From Meloidogyne chitwoodi (Eukaryota; Nematoda; Chromadorea; Rhabditida; Meloidogynidae), in the NCBI GenBank assembly GCA_015183035.1, contig JACZZP010000002.1, positions 744,001 to 808,000 of the forward strand: a DNA stretch of 64,000 nucleotides, given 5' to 3'. Shown here in pieces: positions 9,533-22,587 of this stretch. The position numbers and the translations under genes are program-made. Position 1 is the first letter of the stretch; every line of letters starts with the position of its first letter. Under the pieces are notes generated by a model. That model was not told the DNA's origin. It did no database searches and worked only from the letters and a program-made list of their open reading frames with translations.

Positions 9533-12292
9533 TTAACAATTATTATTAATTATTTGATTATTATTATTATTATTTTCTTCTAATATTATAATTCTTTCTT
9601 CTAATAAAATATCTTTATTATTATTTTTATTATTTATTTTTTTATTATTTTTAAATGGCCAAATTGTTAAATATATTTTTTTAATAAAATTAATAAAAGG
9701 TCCAGAATCAAAATCACTCAAGTCTTGTGGTAAGGATTTTCCTTTTGTTTCTGGTGACATCATCTAATTAATTTAATTATTAAAAAAATGAAAAATTAAA
9801 TTTACAGAAAAAACGACAGCCAAAAAAGACATAAATGCAATTATTCCTTTTTGACTATTTTCATTATCCTTTTTTAAAAAAAAATATTTAAAAAATTAAA
9901 ATATTTTTTATTAAACAATTCTTTTCATATAAGGAGCTAAAACAGATCCAAGTTCACCAATTGTAGAAACAAATCCATAACTCATATTTCTTATTGTTGT
10001 AGGAGACATTTCGCTTAATAAAAGAGGAACTGATGCCCAAGAAATTATATTCATTATTTTAGCAAAAAGTGATAATAATAAATTTAAAGTTGTTCCACCT
10101 TTAATTAATTTTAGAATTAATTTAAATTAATTAAAATAAATAAATAAATTAATTAATTAATTAATTAATTCCTAACGTGGAGTAAAAATAGTTAATCCTA
10201 AAGAAACTGCTTGTCCAAACAAAGAAATAATAGTTACAGTACGTCGACCAAAAAACATTAATAAAAACATTGATATTAATCCAGCTGGAATTTCAACTAC
10301 TGCAGAAAGAAAAAATCCAACCATTTTATTCTGGTGCAAATCAACAGAATATAAAGTTAATGCCCAATAAACAAAATTTAAAATTATACTAAATTGAATA
10401 AAAAATTAATTTTTTTTTAATTTTAAATTTTTTTTGACATTAATTTTAATTAAAATAAATAATTTAAAATTAATTAAATTATAACTTACTAAATATAACA
10501 ATTTAATATTAAATGAAAAGTAAAACTTGGCCTTCTAAAAAGATCAAAAAAATTTCTTTTTGGTATTTTTATTTCTTCTTTTTCTTTTATTTCTTCTTTT
10601 TTATTTATTAATTCTTCTTCTCTTTTACATATATTTAAATTTATATTTATTTTATTAATTTTACAAGATTTTATTATATATTTTTGTATTTGTTTATCTT
10701 TTTTATTTGCAATTAACCAATGAAGTGATTCTGAAAATTTAATTTAAATTAAAAAATCAGAATTAAATCTAATCATTTTCTAAAAAAACAAAATCAGAAT
10801 TAAATTAAAACATTTTCAAAACTATCAGAATAAATTTAAAACAAAATGAGAATTAAAATAAAACATTTTAAAAAACAAAATCAGAATTAAATCAAAACAT
10901 TTCTAAAAAACAAAGACCTTAATACTCATTATATGGTCTTTTAAGGAAATTTTAGGTTAATTTTGTTCTAAAATAAATACAAAAATATTAAAAAATATTT
11001 TTTTTAATATTTTATAAATTTTTAAAAATTAAAAAAATGAACCTGGAAAAGCTTTGTAATAAAAAATTGAAAATAATAATGGAAATGTTACAGATAAATA
11101 AAGATAACGCCAATTTTTAATAAAAAGATGAAGAATTCCAACAGAAAAAATACCAAAAACCTTTAATAAAAATAAATTAAAAAAATAAAAAAAAATATTT
11201 ACCCAAATTAATGCATTTAATAAAGCTTGAATAGAACGGAAAGATCCACTAACAGATTCTACCGTTAAAACAAAACCAACTATTAAAACAGCCTGAAATT
11301 TTTAATTAAAAATAAATAAAAAAATATTTTTTTAATAAAAAATTTTTACCGCTCCACAAGCACCCGAAAGGAAACGAAAAATTAAAAACCAAATAAATGT
11401 TGGAGAAAATGCACAAGCAAAAGTTAATAAAATTAATAACCATAAAGGAATTAAAAATGTCATTCTTCTTCCATAACGATCAGCCTTTTAATAAAAATAA
11501 ATTAATAAAATAAAAGCTAAAAAAACCAAATAAGTAGATAATGGTGCAGCCATAAAATTACCTTTAATAAAAAAATATTAAATTTAAAAAATAATTAAAA
11601 AAAATTAATTTAACAAAAATAATATTTTAACCAAGCATAAATACTCCGTTTGCATGATCTAAATCATTAGAATATTCATAAGTTATTTCAAACTGTTTAT
11701 AAAAAATTTTAAAGATATTTATTTTGTTTCACTTACTTCATCTGCTAGTGATATATAATTGTTGTTGTTATTGTTAGTCTCATTTGTCAGAGTAGAAAAC
11801 TTAAAATAAAAAAATGTTTTATTTTATCAGAATAAACATAAAACAAAAATAAAATCAGAATTATATTAAATCATTTTAAAAAACACAGAATAAATTTACA
11901 ACAAAATCAGAATAAAATTAAAACATTCTTCAAAACAAAATCAGAATAAAATCAAAACATTCTTCAAGTTATTTATTTAAAACATTAATTAATATTAATT
12001 AATACATTTAAATTATTAGAAGAACATTTATCTTCAGGTTCACCAATTAATGAAATTCTGAAAATTAAAAAATAAATTAAAAATAAATATTTATTTTACA
12101 TTGTTGTAAGATAAGAAATAATATAAAAATTAATAGAAGCCATTGCATACACAAAAATCTAAAAAAGAAAAAAAATATTGAGAAAATTTATTTTTAAATT
12201 ACCTGATATCTCCCATATTTTCCAAATTGATCCAATAATTTATCTGCATCTAAATTTTGTAATATTAATAATTTTGCAGAATTTCCAACCAT
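9533..12292 (-). CDS. SLC22-type organic cation/carnitine transporter (MFS)
   Basis: The start ATG is at 12292 (MVGNSAKLLILQNLDADKLL, then DQFGKYGRYQIFVYAMASIN) and the stop at 9533-9535. The 'GxFGRYQ' entry into TM1 is characteristic of the SLC22 family. Further blocks are ADRYGRRMTFLIPLWLL (MFS motif A, about 11460-11510), ESLHWLIANKKDKQIQKYI after TM6 (about 10680-10730), LLLSEMSPTTIRNMSYGFVS (about 9975-10035), STIGELGSVLAPYMKR and the C-terminal PETKGKSLPQDL. That is the standard SLC22 order of 12 helices, with a large loop after TM1 (SSNNL region) and a low-complexity Asn-rich C-tail. The family moves organic cations, zwitterions or anions across the plasma membrane; the substrate cannot be told from sequence. 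Two introns (about 10740-10920 and 11820-11965) carry copies of an AATCAGAAT-containing tandem repeat. Confidence 0.85.
10745..10920. repeat. Degenerate tandem repeat, AATCAGAATTAAA-type, in SLC22 intron
   Basis: About four degenerate units of roughly 40 bp, each containing acaaaatcagaattaaa followed by an aaaacatttt block. The same core recurs at 11820-11965 and, inverted (ttctgatttttaatt), at 55752-55859. Confidence 0.7.
11820..11965. repeat. Second AATCAGAAT-type tandem repeat in SLC22 gene
   Basis: About four degenerate units containing aaaatcagaat(a/t)a and aaaacatt(c/t)t. It is the same family as the 10745-10920 array but lies in a different intron of the same gene. Confidence 0.65.
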
Positions 12293-13469
12293 TTTTAAAT
12301 GAACTAAAAAATTAAATAAATGTATTAATTGTTATAAAAATAATATTTAAAAAAATTTAAAAATAATTTTAAGGTGTAAAAGTTTGAGAAAAATTATTTA
12401 TGATAAAATAAAAATTTTGTAAAGGATTAAAGAAGAAACTGAGAAAATATATAAAATTAATGAGGAAAAAAAGAGAAAAATAGGCAATATAAAAAGGAAA
12501 AAATCAAAAATAATTAAGATAAGAAAAATTAGAAAAAATTTTTTTTAATAATTAGTATAAATATAGACAATTAAATTATATGTAAAAATAGTGAGAAAAT
12601 AAATAAATATTTAAATATCAATATATAATCGTATTATTTAAATAAATTTTTATCACTTTATTACCTCAAAAATATATTTATTTATTTATTTAAGGTTTAT
12701 TTACATTAAATATTTTTGTTGAATTTTTAGTAAAGATTAAATAATTGTTTTTTAATTTTTTTAATGTCAAATGATTTAAAAAAATTTTAAATTAAAAAAA
12801 AAAGATAAAAATTAAAATATTTAATTATCTGAATTCGCTAAAAATTTGACAAAGTTAGGGATCAGATCAACTTAAATTTTATATTTCTGAATTTAAATAA
12901 TAATAAATAAATTAAAAAATATATTTTTACAGAATTTAATAATTAATTAATTTTTTAAAATTATTATTGGCTTATAATCCCTCAATAATATTATCTAATT
13001 TTATATTTTTCTTTTATTTTATTTTTTAGTAATAATATTACAAATATTTAATTTAAAAAATGCGCTAATTGTAAAATTGGCGAAATGCAATATTTTCCTT
13101 ATTTGGTTAAATGAAATATCTCTGCAACAACTAGACAATTATTTATCTCTAAATAACGCTATTTTTTAAACATGTTTTCTTTCAAAATTTGTGTGTGTTA
13201 TTTTGTAATATTTTGTTTTATTTAGCGAATGTGTAAAAGTGTGAAAATATAAATCACGTGGTTGTCTTCGTAATTTGATTACTAATTATTTTTTTAATAT
13301 TAAATTATACGTAACAAACTAGAAAATAAATAAGAAGAAAAAAAGTAAGTCAAAGTTCATTCGCTAAGAAAAAAAAGAAGTCTAATAATTAATTTGTAAT
13401 AATTTAATTAATAACTACAGCAACATTTTTATTATAAATTAAATAAAACAACGAAATTATTTTACAAAA
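12293..13469. other. Divergent intergenic region (SLC22-like / MAPKAPK)
   Basis: About 1.2 kb of very AT-rich sequence upstream of both divergently oriented genes. I see no coding exon, clear repeat or RNA gene in it. A slightly less AT-rich patch at 13060-13270 may hold promoter elements, but no motif is distinctive. Confidence 0.5.
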
Positions 13470-15161
<1,692 letters not shown>

Positions 15162-15518
15162 GAGAATATAATTAAAGTATTTCTTTTTTTCTTAAAGTTA
15201 TTAGTTGGTTGTTTGTATTTGTCTAATATTCTATCCCACATTTCTGCCATTTATGAGAGTGCTATTTTTGATGTTTCTGCTAAATTGTAATTTTCGCAAA
15301 TAATATGTATTATTTATAATTTTTATTGAGTTTAGATAAACTTCAAAATTTAAAGAAAAATATAAAAAATTATTTGCGAAAATATATTTTATCAAATTCC
15401 AGTCTTTTAATTTAAACATGAGTCTTTTAACTCACGAAATTTTTGTTTCGTACTAATCTTTTTAATTTCTTTTTTTTTTAATAATTAAATTTTAATAAAT
15501 AAAACTAAATTTTTTCAA
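15162..15518. other. Intergenic, convergent 3' ends of MAPKAPK and metaxin
   Basis: AT-rich 3' flanks with candidate poly(A) signals. A complementary pair, caaataatatgtatta and aattatttgcgaaaatata-like sequence at about 15295-15385, could form a weak hairpin. No gene is seen. Confidence 0.45.
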
Positions 15519-16922
15519 TTAATCATTAGAGGATTTTTCAGAAATTTTTCCTGTTCCTTCTCCGCCTTTTTTCTCATTAACTTGTATTTTTTCTATTACA
15601 ATTATACCCGTGTGTAAAGCAAATAAAACAGCTGTAGTAGCACACGCAATTGCAAAAAATATTGTTCTTTGAATAGAAGAATCCCCTCCATTACGTTCTT
15701 TTTCATTTCGACGAATTTCTTTTTCAACACGTCCTTCTTCCATTAATCGACGGGCATTTTCCTTTCGTTTTTGCCAAATTGGTCTAGCTATTTTCTGAAA
15801 AAAAAATAAGAGGATTAAATGAAAATTCAATAAAAATATTTAAATTTAATAAAAATATTTTTACTTGTTCTCTCAGTATTTTTTCGTTCAAAGGCATGTA
15901 CTAAAAGAGATATATTTAATTAAGAATTATTTTATTTCTTTCTTACAATGCTTAGAATTGATTCCACAAAACGAACTAAATTTGGAGTTGCTGATAAATG
16001 AAGTTGTAATCTGTCATTTGGAAGAGGTGTTTTTAGTAAAGGGGCTAAATATCCAAAAATAAGTGCATCCAATGAACAAGGTCTTTAATTTAAATTAAAA
16101 TACTAAATTTAGAAAAGGACTCGTTTACTTGTCTCCACAAAAATATTTGTCATCAGAAAGTTTAGCAGATAACATATTGAGAGCCTAAAAAATATTCAAA
16201 AATATTTGCAATAGAATAATCTAAAAATGTCAGAAAATTTAAATTTAAAATAATAAACCTGAATAGCATCCAAAGTAATTTGTTGTTGATTTTTTCGTGT
16301 ACTTTTAACTGCAGAATTTGCCTTAGATCTTTTCTTTTCCATGTAATATAGCCCATAAGGAAATGATAAATGTTGTGTATAACAATTATGAATAATTGTA
16401 TTATAATTATATTTGTCTAACCAAAGAGTTTGAAGCTAATATAAAAAATGTTTTAAAAATTTATTAAAAAATAAATACCAAAGCAGGTCTAATTTTTTGT
16501 TTCAAAAGAGCAGTATAAGCATCAAAATCACACAATTGGCTAGGAACTAAATCATTGTCTAATACAATATCCTTAATTTTTCAGTAAATATAAAAAAACA
16601 TTTAAAAAGAAAACCTGTTTACTATTACGCAAAAAATCAACAAAACGAGAAATGTCAGAAATTATTTCCCCATCTTCTGTGATTAAATAAGGCAAATCTC
16701 CTATAAATTAATAAAATTTAAACCTGTTTAAAAAATAATTTTTGCCTGTTGGCGATTTCCATGGTTGTGTTGAATATTCAAATAAAATTGGAGCAGCACA
16801 AATTTTGCTTGCGGCCTTAATAATTTTTAAATAAAATTAATTATAAATAATACCATAAATTGCAAAGATTCTATATCCATTGATGGTAAACCAAATTCTG
16901 CAGGCCATATATAAATGTTCAT
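15519..16922 (-). CDS. mtx-1: Metaxin-1, mitochondrial outer-membrane import/assembly protein
   Basis: The start ATG is at 16922 ([33 protein letters not shown]) and the stop at 15519-15521. The first exon matches the metaxin-1 N-terminal thioredoxin/GST-like fold (W..E.GLPS.D..SL). Next come [55 protein letters not shown] and the GST C-terminal helix block [20 protein letters not shown], with [10 protein letters not shown] and [11 protein letters not shown]. The final exon adds a basic coiled stretch ([20 protein letters not shown]) and a C-terminal membrane anchor ([20 protein letters not shown]). In the family, metaxin-1 pairs with metaxin-2, associates with the SAM complex and adaptors for mitochondrial transport, and is tail-anchored in the outer membrane. 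It lies 230 bp downstream of a same-strand small gene. Confidence 0.88.
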
Positions 16923-17152
16923 CTAATAATTTAATTCATTAAATATTAATAAAGAGTTTAGAAATTTTTATGTATTTCTGAAATACTTACAAAAACACAA
17001 TAAGCATTTTAATAAATTAAAAATTTATTTTCTTTTTCGAATTATTATAAAATATATAATTATGTTTAGAAATAGATTTAAAAAAAATATACATAACAGT
17101 TTTGAGTATCAAAAAAATAGAAAATCACTCATAATTTATCAGCAATAGCATC

Positions 17153-17689
17153 TCAGAAGAGTGACTTTCCACCCGATTCCAAAATAAATTCATCTATATT
17201 TTTAATAAGATTATCAATAACTCCCCGACATTCCAGAATAACTCTCATCTCATCTTCGTTTATGGCTGATCCTTGTTTTATGTCATCTGCTTCTACTAAT
17301 AAACACAAAACATAAATAGAATTCTCTAGGCGCTTGAAAAGTTTACGGAATGTTGGTTCCTGAAATGAATTTAATTTTTATCCAATTTAAATTCAATATT
17401 AAAGTTCTAATTAAAATATTATTGAATATTATAAAATAGAAAAAATTGTTTTTAAAAAGATCATACCTCAGGCAGAACAGGTTTTCCTAAGCGGACATGA
17501 TTTCGAACACGAACTTAAAAAACAATTATAACGATAATCTGAGTAATAATCTAAAATGTATGAGAAATTTGGTATATGTTTGAAATATTAACTATTATAA
17601 TAATTTTGAGAAAAAAAAAAAGAAAATTTGATAAAATTCAAACCATTGTTATGGCAAAACATTAACTCAAGCCGATCGATCGCGTTCAT
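17153..17689 (-). CDS. Small helical protein, paralogue of the next gene (family unknown)
   Basis: The predicted start ATG at 17689 (MNAIDRLELMFCHNN) joins in phase to VRVRNHVRLGKPVLPE (about 17470-17517), then EPTFRKLFKRLENSIYVLCL and LVEADDIKQGSAINEDEM, ending GGKSLF and TGA at 17153-17155. That is about 100 residues, mostly helical, with no signal peptide. It is clearly related to the gene at 18107-18946: both have VRV(H/R)NH followed by ET/TFxxLFxR...L.VL(A/V). The splice phase is also conserved at the V codon, where one base comes from the upstream exon. I do not recognise the family. Confidence 0.5.
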
Positions 17690-17881
17690 AATCAAAAATT
17701 GTATTTCATGTAAAATTGGAAATGTAAATAGATTCCAACTTCAAACAACAAAAATAGAAAATTAGTTTAATTTATCAATACTTTCGTTTGATATTGCACA
17801 AAATAACTCTTTGTTTTGAAAACATTAAAAAAGCCTTGATCTGAATTGATTTTTTGCTATTATTTTTTTGTATATACTTAC

Positions 17882-17947
17882 TGAACCCTTTGGACCAAAT
17901 CTATGAGGAGGCAATTTTAAAAGTTCAATTTCCGTGCTACGACGATT
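17882..17947 (-). other. Orphan 22-codon exon between two paralogous small genes
   Basis: A 66-nt open stretch bounded by ATTTAG and GTAAGT, in phase 0 at both ends, encoding NRRSTEIELLKLPPHR plus FGPKGS. No ATG lies just upstream. It could be a cassette or alternative exon of the upstream gene (18107-18946), whose last exon has an internal GTAGAT donor in matching phase. It could instead be the remnant of another gene. Confidence 0.4.
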
Positions 17948-18106
17948 CTAAATAGAAAATTTTATAAATTAATTTATTATCCCCAAATTTAAAGGTTGGG
18001 AACGACAAAAGTACAAAGGTATGTGTCAATAATTTATCTATAAAATAACTAGAAATTTAATTCCTAAATTAAATGAGTATCAGAAACATAATTTAAATTT
18101 ATAAAA

Positions 18107-18946
18107 TCAAGTGTCTTCAGTTTCTGCTGAGCTAGTGGTTGATGATGGCGGGGTAGGAACCAAAGCTAAAGCAGTATCTACCATATAAGTATTAGAAGCG
18201 GCAAGAACAACCAATTCTTGTTGATTCGCTGGCGGATCAATAAAAACACTGTCAGCTAACACACATAATGCATTGGTTAATTGAGCAAAACGATTAAAAA
18301 GAGTTTCAATGTTTGCATTCTAAAATTAAATTTTAAAATAAAATTAAAGTTAATAATACTTGAGCTAATGCTGGAAGCAACAACACATCATGGTTGTGAA
18401 CTCTAACTAAAAAAATATAAAATGAACAAAAAATATCGATTTATAAATTATATGATCCTCAAATTTTAGCATTTTTTAAGCAAAAAGCTTTTTTCTAACA
18501 TATGTAAGTATTAATATAAACAAAAATATCAGTGTTAAAAAAATAAAATGAAAATTTTCTTACCAGCATTATCTCTCAACGATTCTGTAATCATCAATAT
18601 CCAAACCCTCATTGATTCTGCTAATGCAGCAGATAGTTGTAATTTTTGTCCTGAAAGATCACCAACTTCTAAAATATATGAAATTTCAAAAATTAAATTA
18701 AAAATACAAAGCAGAAAATTTATCAGTAGATAAATATTCCAAAATTCGTTTAAAAAATAAAAATAAGCACTACTGATAAACTAATAATTCACTACACAAA
18801 CAAAATTAAATCATACCTGTATGAATAATTTGCATTACAAAATCTCGAATAATTCCAAGATTAGTAACATAAGTAGTAGCCTGTTCCTAAACGATTAAAC
18901 AGAATAAAATAATCAAAAATAGGCTTACAGAAATGAATTGGTCCAT
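18107..18946 (-). CDS. Small helical protein, paralogue of the preceding gene (family unknown)
   Basis: The start ATG at 18946 (MDQFIS) splices to EQATTYVTNLGIIRDFVMQI, then to GDLSGQKLQLSAALAESMRV and WILMITESLRDNA. Next come VRVHNHDVLLLPALAQ and NANIETLFNRFAQLTNALCV, LADSVFIDPPANQQELVVLA and a Ser/Thr-rich end with TGA at 18107-18109. That is about 160 residues of predicted amphipathic helices, with no membrane segment or signal peptide. It shares exon phase and the VRVxNH / LFxRxxxLxNxxxVL pattern with the gene at 17153-17689, so the pair looks like a tandem duplication. The family is not recognised and I assign no function. Confidence 0.55.
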
Positions 18947-19254
18947 TATACAATTGTCAATAAATTATTTGTTTTGAAAAAAACAAATAAACAATATTTA
19001 ATATAGATATGTAGAATTAATAAAATTGATAATAAAATATCTAATATAAATGATTCTAAAATAGTAAGTTCTTTTATTTAAAGCTATTTTGGCGCCATTA
19101 TTTGCAAACTAGTCGCAGCCGACTAATCGCAAAAAAATAGTCTGAGGATGATTTGTCGCTAAATCCCGAAAAATCCCTGTAATAGTTAAAAAAATCCCAA
19201 ATCGGGATCACGGAAATGCGATTTTTTTGGTCTCTATAGGGACAAGCTCGACTG

Positions 19255-19335
19255 TCGTTAGCGATTTACCTCAAGTATTCTCCTAGTTCCTCTTTATTTC
19301 TAACTTTCTCATTTATAATAACTAGTTCGTGACCA
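19255..19335. repeat. Partial copy of dispersed gactag repeat
   Basis: The segment cctcaagtattctcctag, followed by ttcctctttatttctaac and tttctc, aligns with the core of the 47921-48025 element (ggtcaagtagtctctag, ttttctctttatctctaatt). No clear terminal inverted repeat is left. Confidence 0.5.
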
Positions 19336-19620
19336 TTCGGCAGCGACAGTCATGCTTTACCGTTTGGGTCACTTCAGTACCGCCATCTCCAGTACAAACG
19401 GATCCTCTCAGTACCAAAAGTTTTTATACTGAAATAGTGGTTTTTTCTTCATTTTCATATTCTTCCTTATTTTTCTTAACTTATTTTACTTGGTTCATTT
19501 ATATTTATTCAAGTTTAGTATTAATCATCAAGGAAATAGACATTTTTGAAAAACGATGGGACTGAAATGGCACCTTTTGCCTGGACTGAAATGCGGTACT
19601 GAAGTGACTCGTAAAATTTG

Positions 19621-19760
19621 GGTACAGCCCGACTAGTCGCCGGCCGACTTGTCGCGGGCCGTTGGCCGCGCAATAGTATGTGAAACAAAGAGAATTAGAG
19701 ATAAAGTAGAAACTAGAGACTACATGCGGCCAGTCGACCGGCGACTAGTCGGGCGTGTCC
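19621..19760. repeat. Dispersed gactag element with GC-rich terminal inverted repeats
   Basis: The left arm 19621-19648 (containing cccgactagtcgccgg) and right arm 19733-19760 (containing ccggcgactagtcggg) are inverted complements with few mismatches. The core, agagaattagagataaagt then agaaactagagactac, is the reverse complement of the core at 47953-47990. It is short and non-coding, consistent with a MITE. Confidence 0.65.
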
Positions 19761-19893
19761 CGTAAAATTTGCATTGTTAAAATTGTTTGCGACAAATGTA
19801 TTTTTGATTAAATAGTTTCTTCCTTAAGGAAAATCTGCAAATCTTTTTTGATTGTGTAATCAATAAATTTGTTAATTTTTACTTATTTTGCTA

Positions 19894-22096
19894 ATGCAAA
19901 CAACGCGTGACAATTTAGATACATCATTTGGTTCAGGGAAATTGAGTATTCCTTCTCAAAGAGGTGCAACACCAAAACATTCAACCCCTAAAAGTGATTT
20001 TTTTGGTAATTAATAAAAAAATTGAGATTTAAGGATCTGATTGGAACGACGAACGTATTCCATTGGAACAATCAACGATCTGCGACGAAGAGCGTAAATC
20101 TTCAATTTCAACTGCAACATCAAACGTAAAATTTTTTTGAAAATAATTAATTTTGCGGTTAGTGGCATTAACTAAATTTCCTACTTTTTACAGGTCCCAG
20201 AATTGTCTGAAAAGGAATTTCTTGCAAACTATCTTCAAATCGAATTTGACAAAAAGCGACATTCATCAATGAAGGTAAATTAAATCTATTTAAAAATTTA
20301 AATTAAGGAAAACAACTTGTTAAATTTTTACAAAATTTCAGGAAGGACTTAATAATTGTATAATTACTCCTGATTTACCACGTGATCTTTCAAATAATGG
20401 ATTAAATAGAAAAATTCCTAAATTTGATACGCCAACTTATCGACCAATATCTTCTGCTTCTGATACCGACTCTTTGTTTGATTTCATTATTTTTTATTTA
20501 AAAATTTTGTTAAGGTCTTTAATTACCCGTAAAAGTCTTCTCGGAGTTGAACAAGACAAATCTTTACTTAATTTTGGTTATGTTTCAATTGGTGAATCTC
20601 TGACACTTAAACAAAAGATTTGGAATTGTGACAGTGAACAAATGAGAATAAAATGCATTATTTTATTAGATGAAAAAGTTGAACAAGAAGAAGGACAGTT
20701 TAAGGTTTTTTTTAAATTATATTTTATTAATCAATAGTTAGACTTTTGTTTTTAAAGATAACTAATGTATCTACACCAATAATGCGACCAGGAGAGTGGT
20801 GTGAAATTTGTGTTCAATATACACCAACAAAAGTTGAAAGAAATGTAGGAAGACTTGTTATAGAGAGAGAAAACGGAATTCGATTTCGTTACTCGGTTTA
20901 TTTATTTATTTTTTTATTTTACTTAAATCATTATTTTTAGTTTTCACTTTATGGAGTTGGAGGAGGAGCTTTGTTAAGTTTAGATGCCAATTTTGAAGCT
21001 GGCATTGCTTTTGAATCTACAAGTGGCAGAGTAATTGTTGTAAAGCCTGATGTTTTTTCTCGTTTTTGGCTAATTTTTGAAAATAAAGGACAAAGGTTTT
21101 TTAAATAAATTTTTTAAAATAAAACTTTTAAAATATTTAATTTGAGGTCAGCATTTGTTTCTTTGATTGCAATTGATCGGAGAGGCAACATTTTATCAAG
21201 AGAAGTTGGTTTGGATCAACAACAAATTTCTATTAAACCTGCACAATTTGTACTTGATCCTTTTTCAGAGGATGGAGACAAACATAAAATGGTATAAGAA
21301 ATTAATTTATTTAGTTTTTCAACTTTTAGAATGTATTAATCAGAGTCGATGAATCATTCAACTGGATTGTAGATACTGACAATATTGGTATTATTAAGTC
21401 AAATAAAGCTTCTGCAAAACAAGAAGGAGAGCAAATTGGTGATATCTGTGGAAGTCGTGATTCAATTCTTTCATCTGCTTCTACATCAAGTTTTCAAGAA
21501 GATTGTGCTTTTCAACTTCTTTTATATTGGGGAGAAGAAGGACAGAGACAACGGATTAAATGGTTTTTAAAAAATAATTTTTATTAAAAGAATTTTTTGT
21601 TTTTTAGTTGGGAAAAAGCATTTAAACCTTTTTATTTAAATGGATTTCGATTTACTGGAAAGTTTGACAACGAAAAAGAATTTACTGCAGAACAAAAGAG
21701 AAAGGCACAACTTAGTGTCAAAGAAGAAGATGCTAGAGAATTTAAAGATTTGTTGAGAATAATTAAATTAAATGTACTAAATAAATTAAAAAAAATTTTT
21801 AATCTAATTTTTTCTTGCAGGTTATAGATGAAAGAGCTCAAGTTTATTTTCCAACACAACCAGATGCATTTCAACCAGTTTTGAATATGTATAGAAATCA
21901 AAGCATTTTATTAAAGGAATTTTGTCAAAATGACGAGAGTAGTTATTGCATTAATTCCTCAAATTCACAAATGTTTTCTTCTTCAAATGGAGGACGTGAA
22001 AGAATTCCATCAACTTCTAGCAGTGGATCAACATCAAATGCACAACAAAAAACAATACGTATATTTAGTGGACAAGACCAACAAAATAAAAATTAA
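19894..22096 (+). CDS. SPD-2/CEP192-like centrosomal protein (ASH-type domain)
   Basis: The start ATG is 19894-19896 and the stop TAA 22094-22096. The N-terminal about 180 residues are Ser/Thr-rich and low in structure (SGKLSIPSQRGATPKHSTPK). A beta-sandwich region follows: KSLLNFGYVSIGESLTLKQK, NCDSEQMRIKCIILLDE, TPIMRPGEWCEICVQYTPTK, GRLVIERENGIRFRYSFSLY, with a second unit around VVKPDVFSRFWLIFENKGQR. The pattern (LxFGxVxxGxxxxxxxxxxN......G......V.Y.P) is the ASH/MSP-like fold seen in CEP192 and SPD-2. A charged segment (NEKEFTAEQKRKAQLSVKEE) and a Ser-rich tail end the protein. SPD-2/CEP192 recruits pericentriolar material and Polo kinase to centrioles. The ASH fold is fairly clear; orthology to SPD-2 rests on overall layout and is less certain. 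Confidence 0.65.
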
Positions 22097-22200
22097 TTGA
22101 AAAAAGTGCTTTTTTTATTTTAAATTTAATTGTCGAATAAATACAAAAAAAGGAGATCTTTTAATCTAAATTATATATTTTTTTCTTCTTAATGTCCTTT

Positions 22201-22527
22201 TTAAAAAATGTCCTGTAATTCGTCCAGTGGCCATCTAACCTTTTCAAGGTAGTTATTAACAACATCACCAAATCTCCTCGCAAATGCAAGAAGAGAGTTA
22301 TAGGGAGAAAAAATTAAAAACATTTCATCAGCACTTTTCACGTTTTCAAGTTGATCGTGAAGGTGAGAAGCTAACTGCTCTAAATTATTTTTATTTGAAG
22401 CACTATAACGTTTTAATAGATGACGGAGTACATACATTCGACACAACCAAAAAACCTAATACGTGCATTACGAGACATTTAACAAAACCTTTCGCTTAAG
22501 AAAGTTTTTTTTATTAAATCTTGCCAT
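22201..22527 (-). CDS. Small conserved-looking protein downstream of RPC7 (unknown)
   Basis: A predicted ATG at 22527 (MARFNKKNFLKRK) joins across a 33-nt intron (GTTTTG...TATTAG, about 22455-22488) to VFWLCRMYVLRHLLKRYSAS. Then come EQLASHLHDQLENVKSADEM and FLIFSPYNSLLAFARRFGDV, ending WPLDELQDIF. That makes about 92 residues, basic at the N-terminus and helical. The ATG lies 60 bp after the RPC7 stop on the same strand, the spacing of a nematode operon. This favours a real gene over a chance frame. No family is recognised. Confidence 0.5.
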
Positions 22528-22587
22528 TTAATTTTCAAAAAATATATAAAAAAGGAGTTTTTAGTCTAAAAATAAATTATACTTTCT

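Larger units (their letters stand above)
18947..19893. promoter_or_regulatory. Divergent intergenic region rich in short inverted repeats
   Basis: It lies upstream of both the small helical gene (-) and the SPD-2-like gene (+). It holds a perfect 16-bp inverted repeat at 19368-19383 and 19593-19608 (gtcacttcagtaccgc and its complement). It also holds two copies of a dispersed gactagtcg repeat, described separately. Between 19085 and 19215 there are GC-richer patches with repeats of tcgc and aatccc. No coding exon is convincing. Confidence 0.6.
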
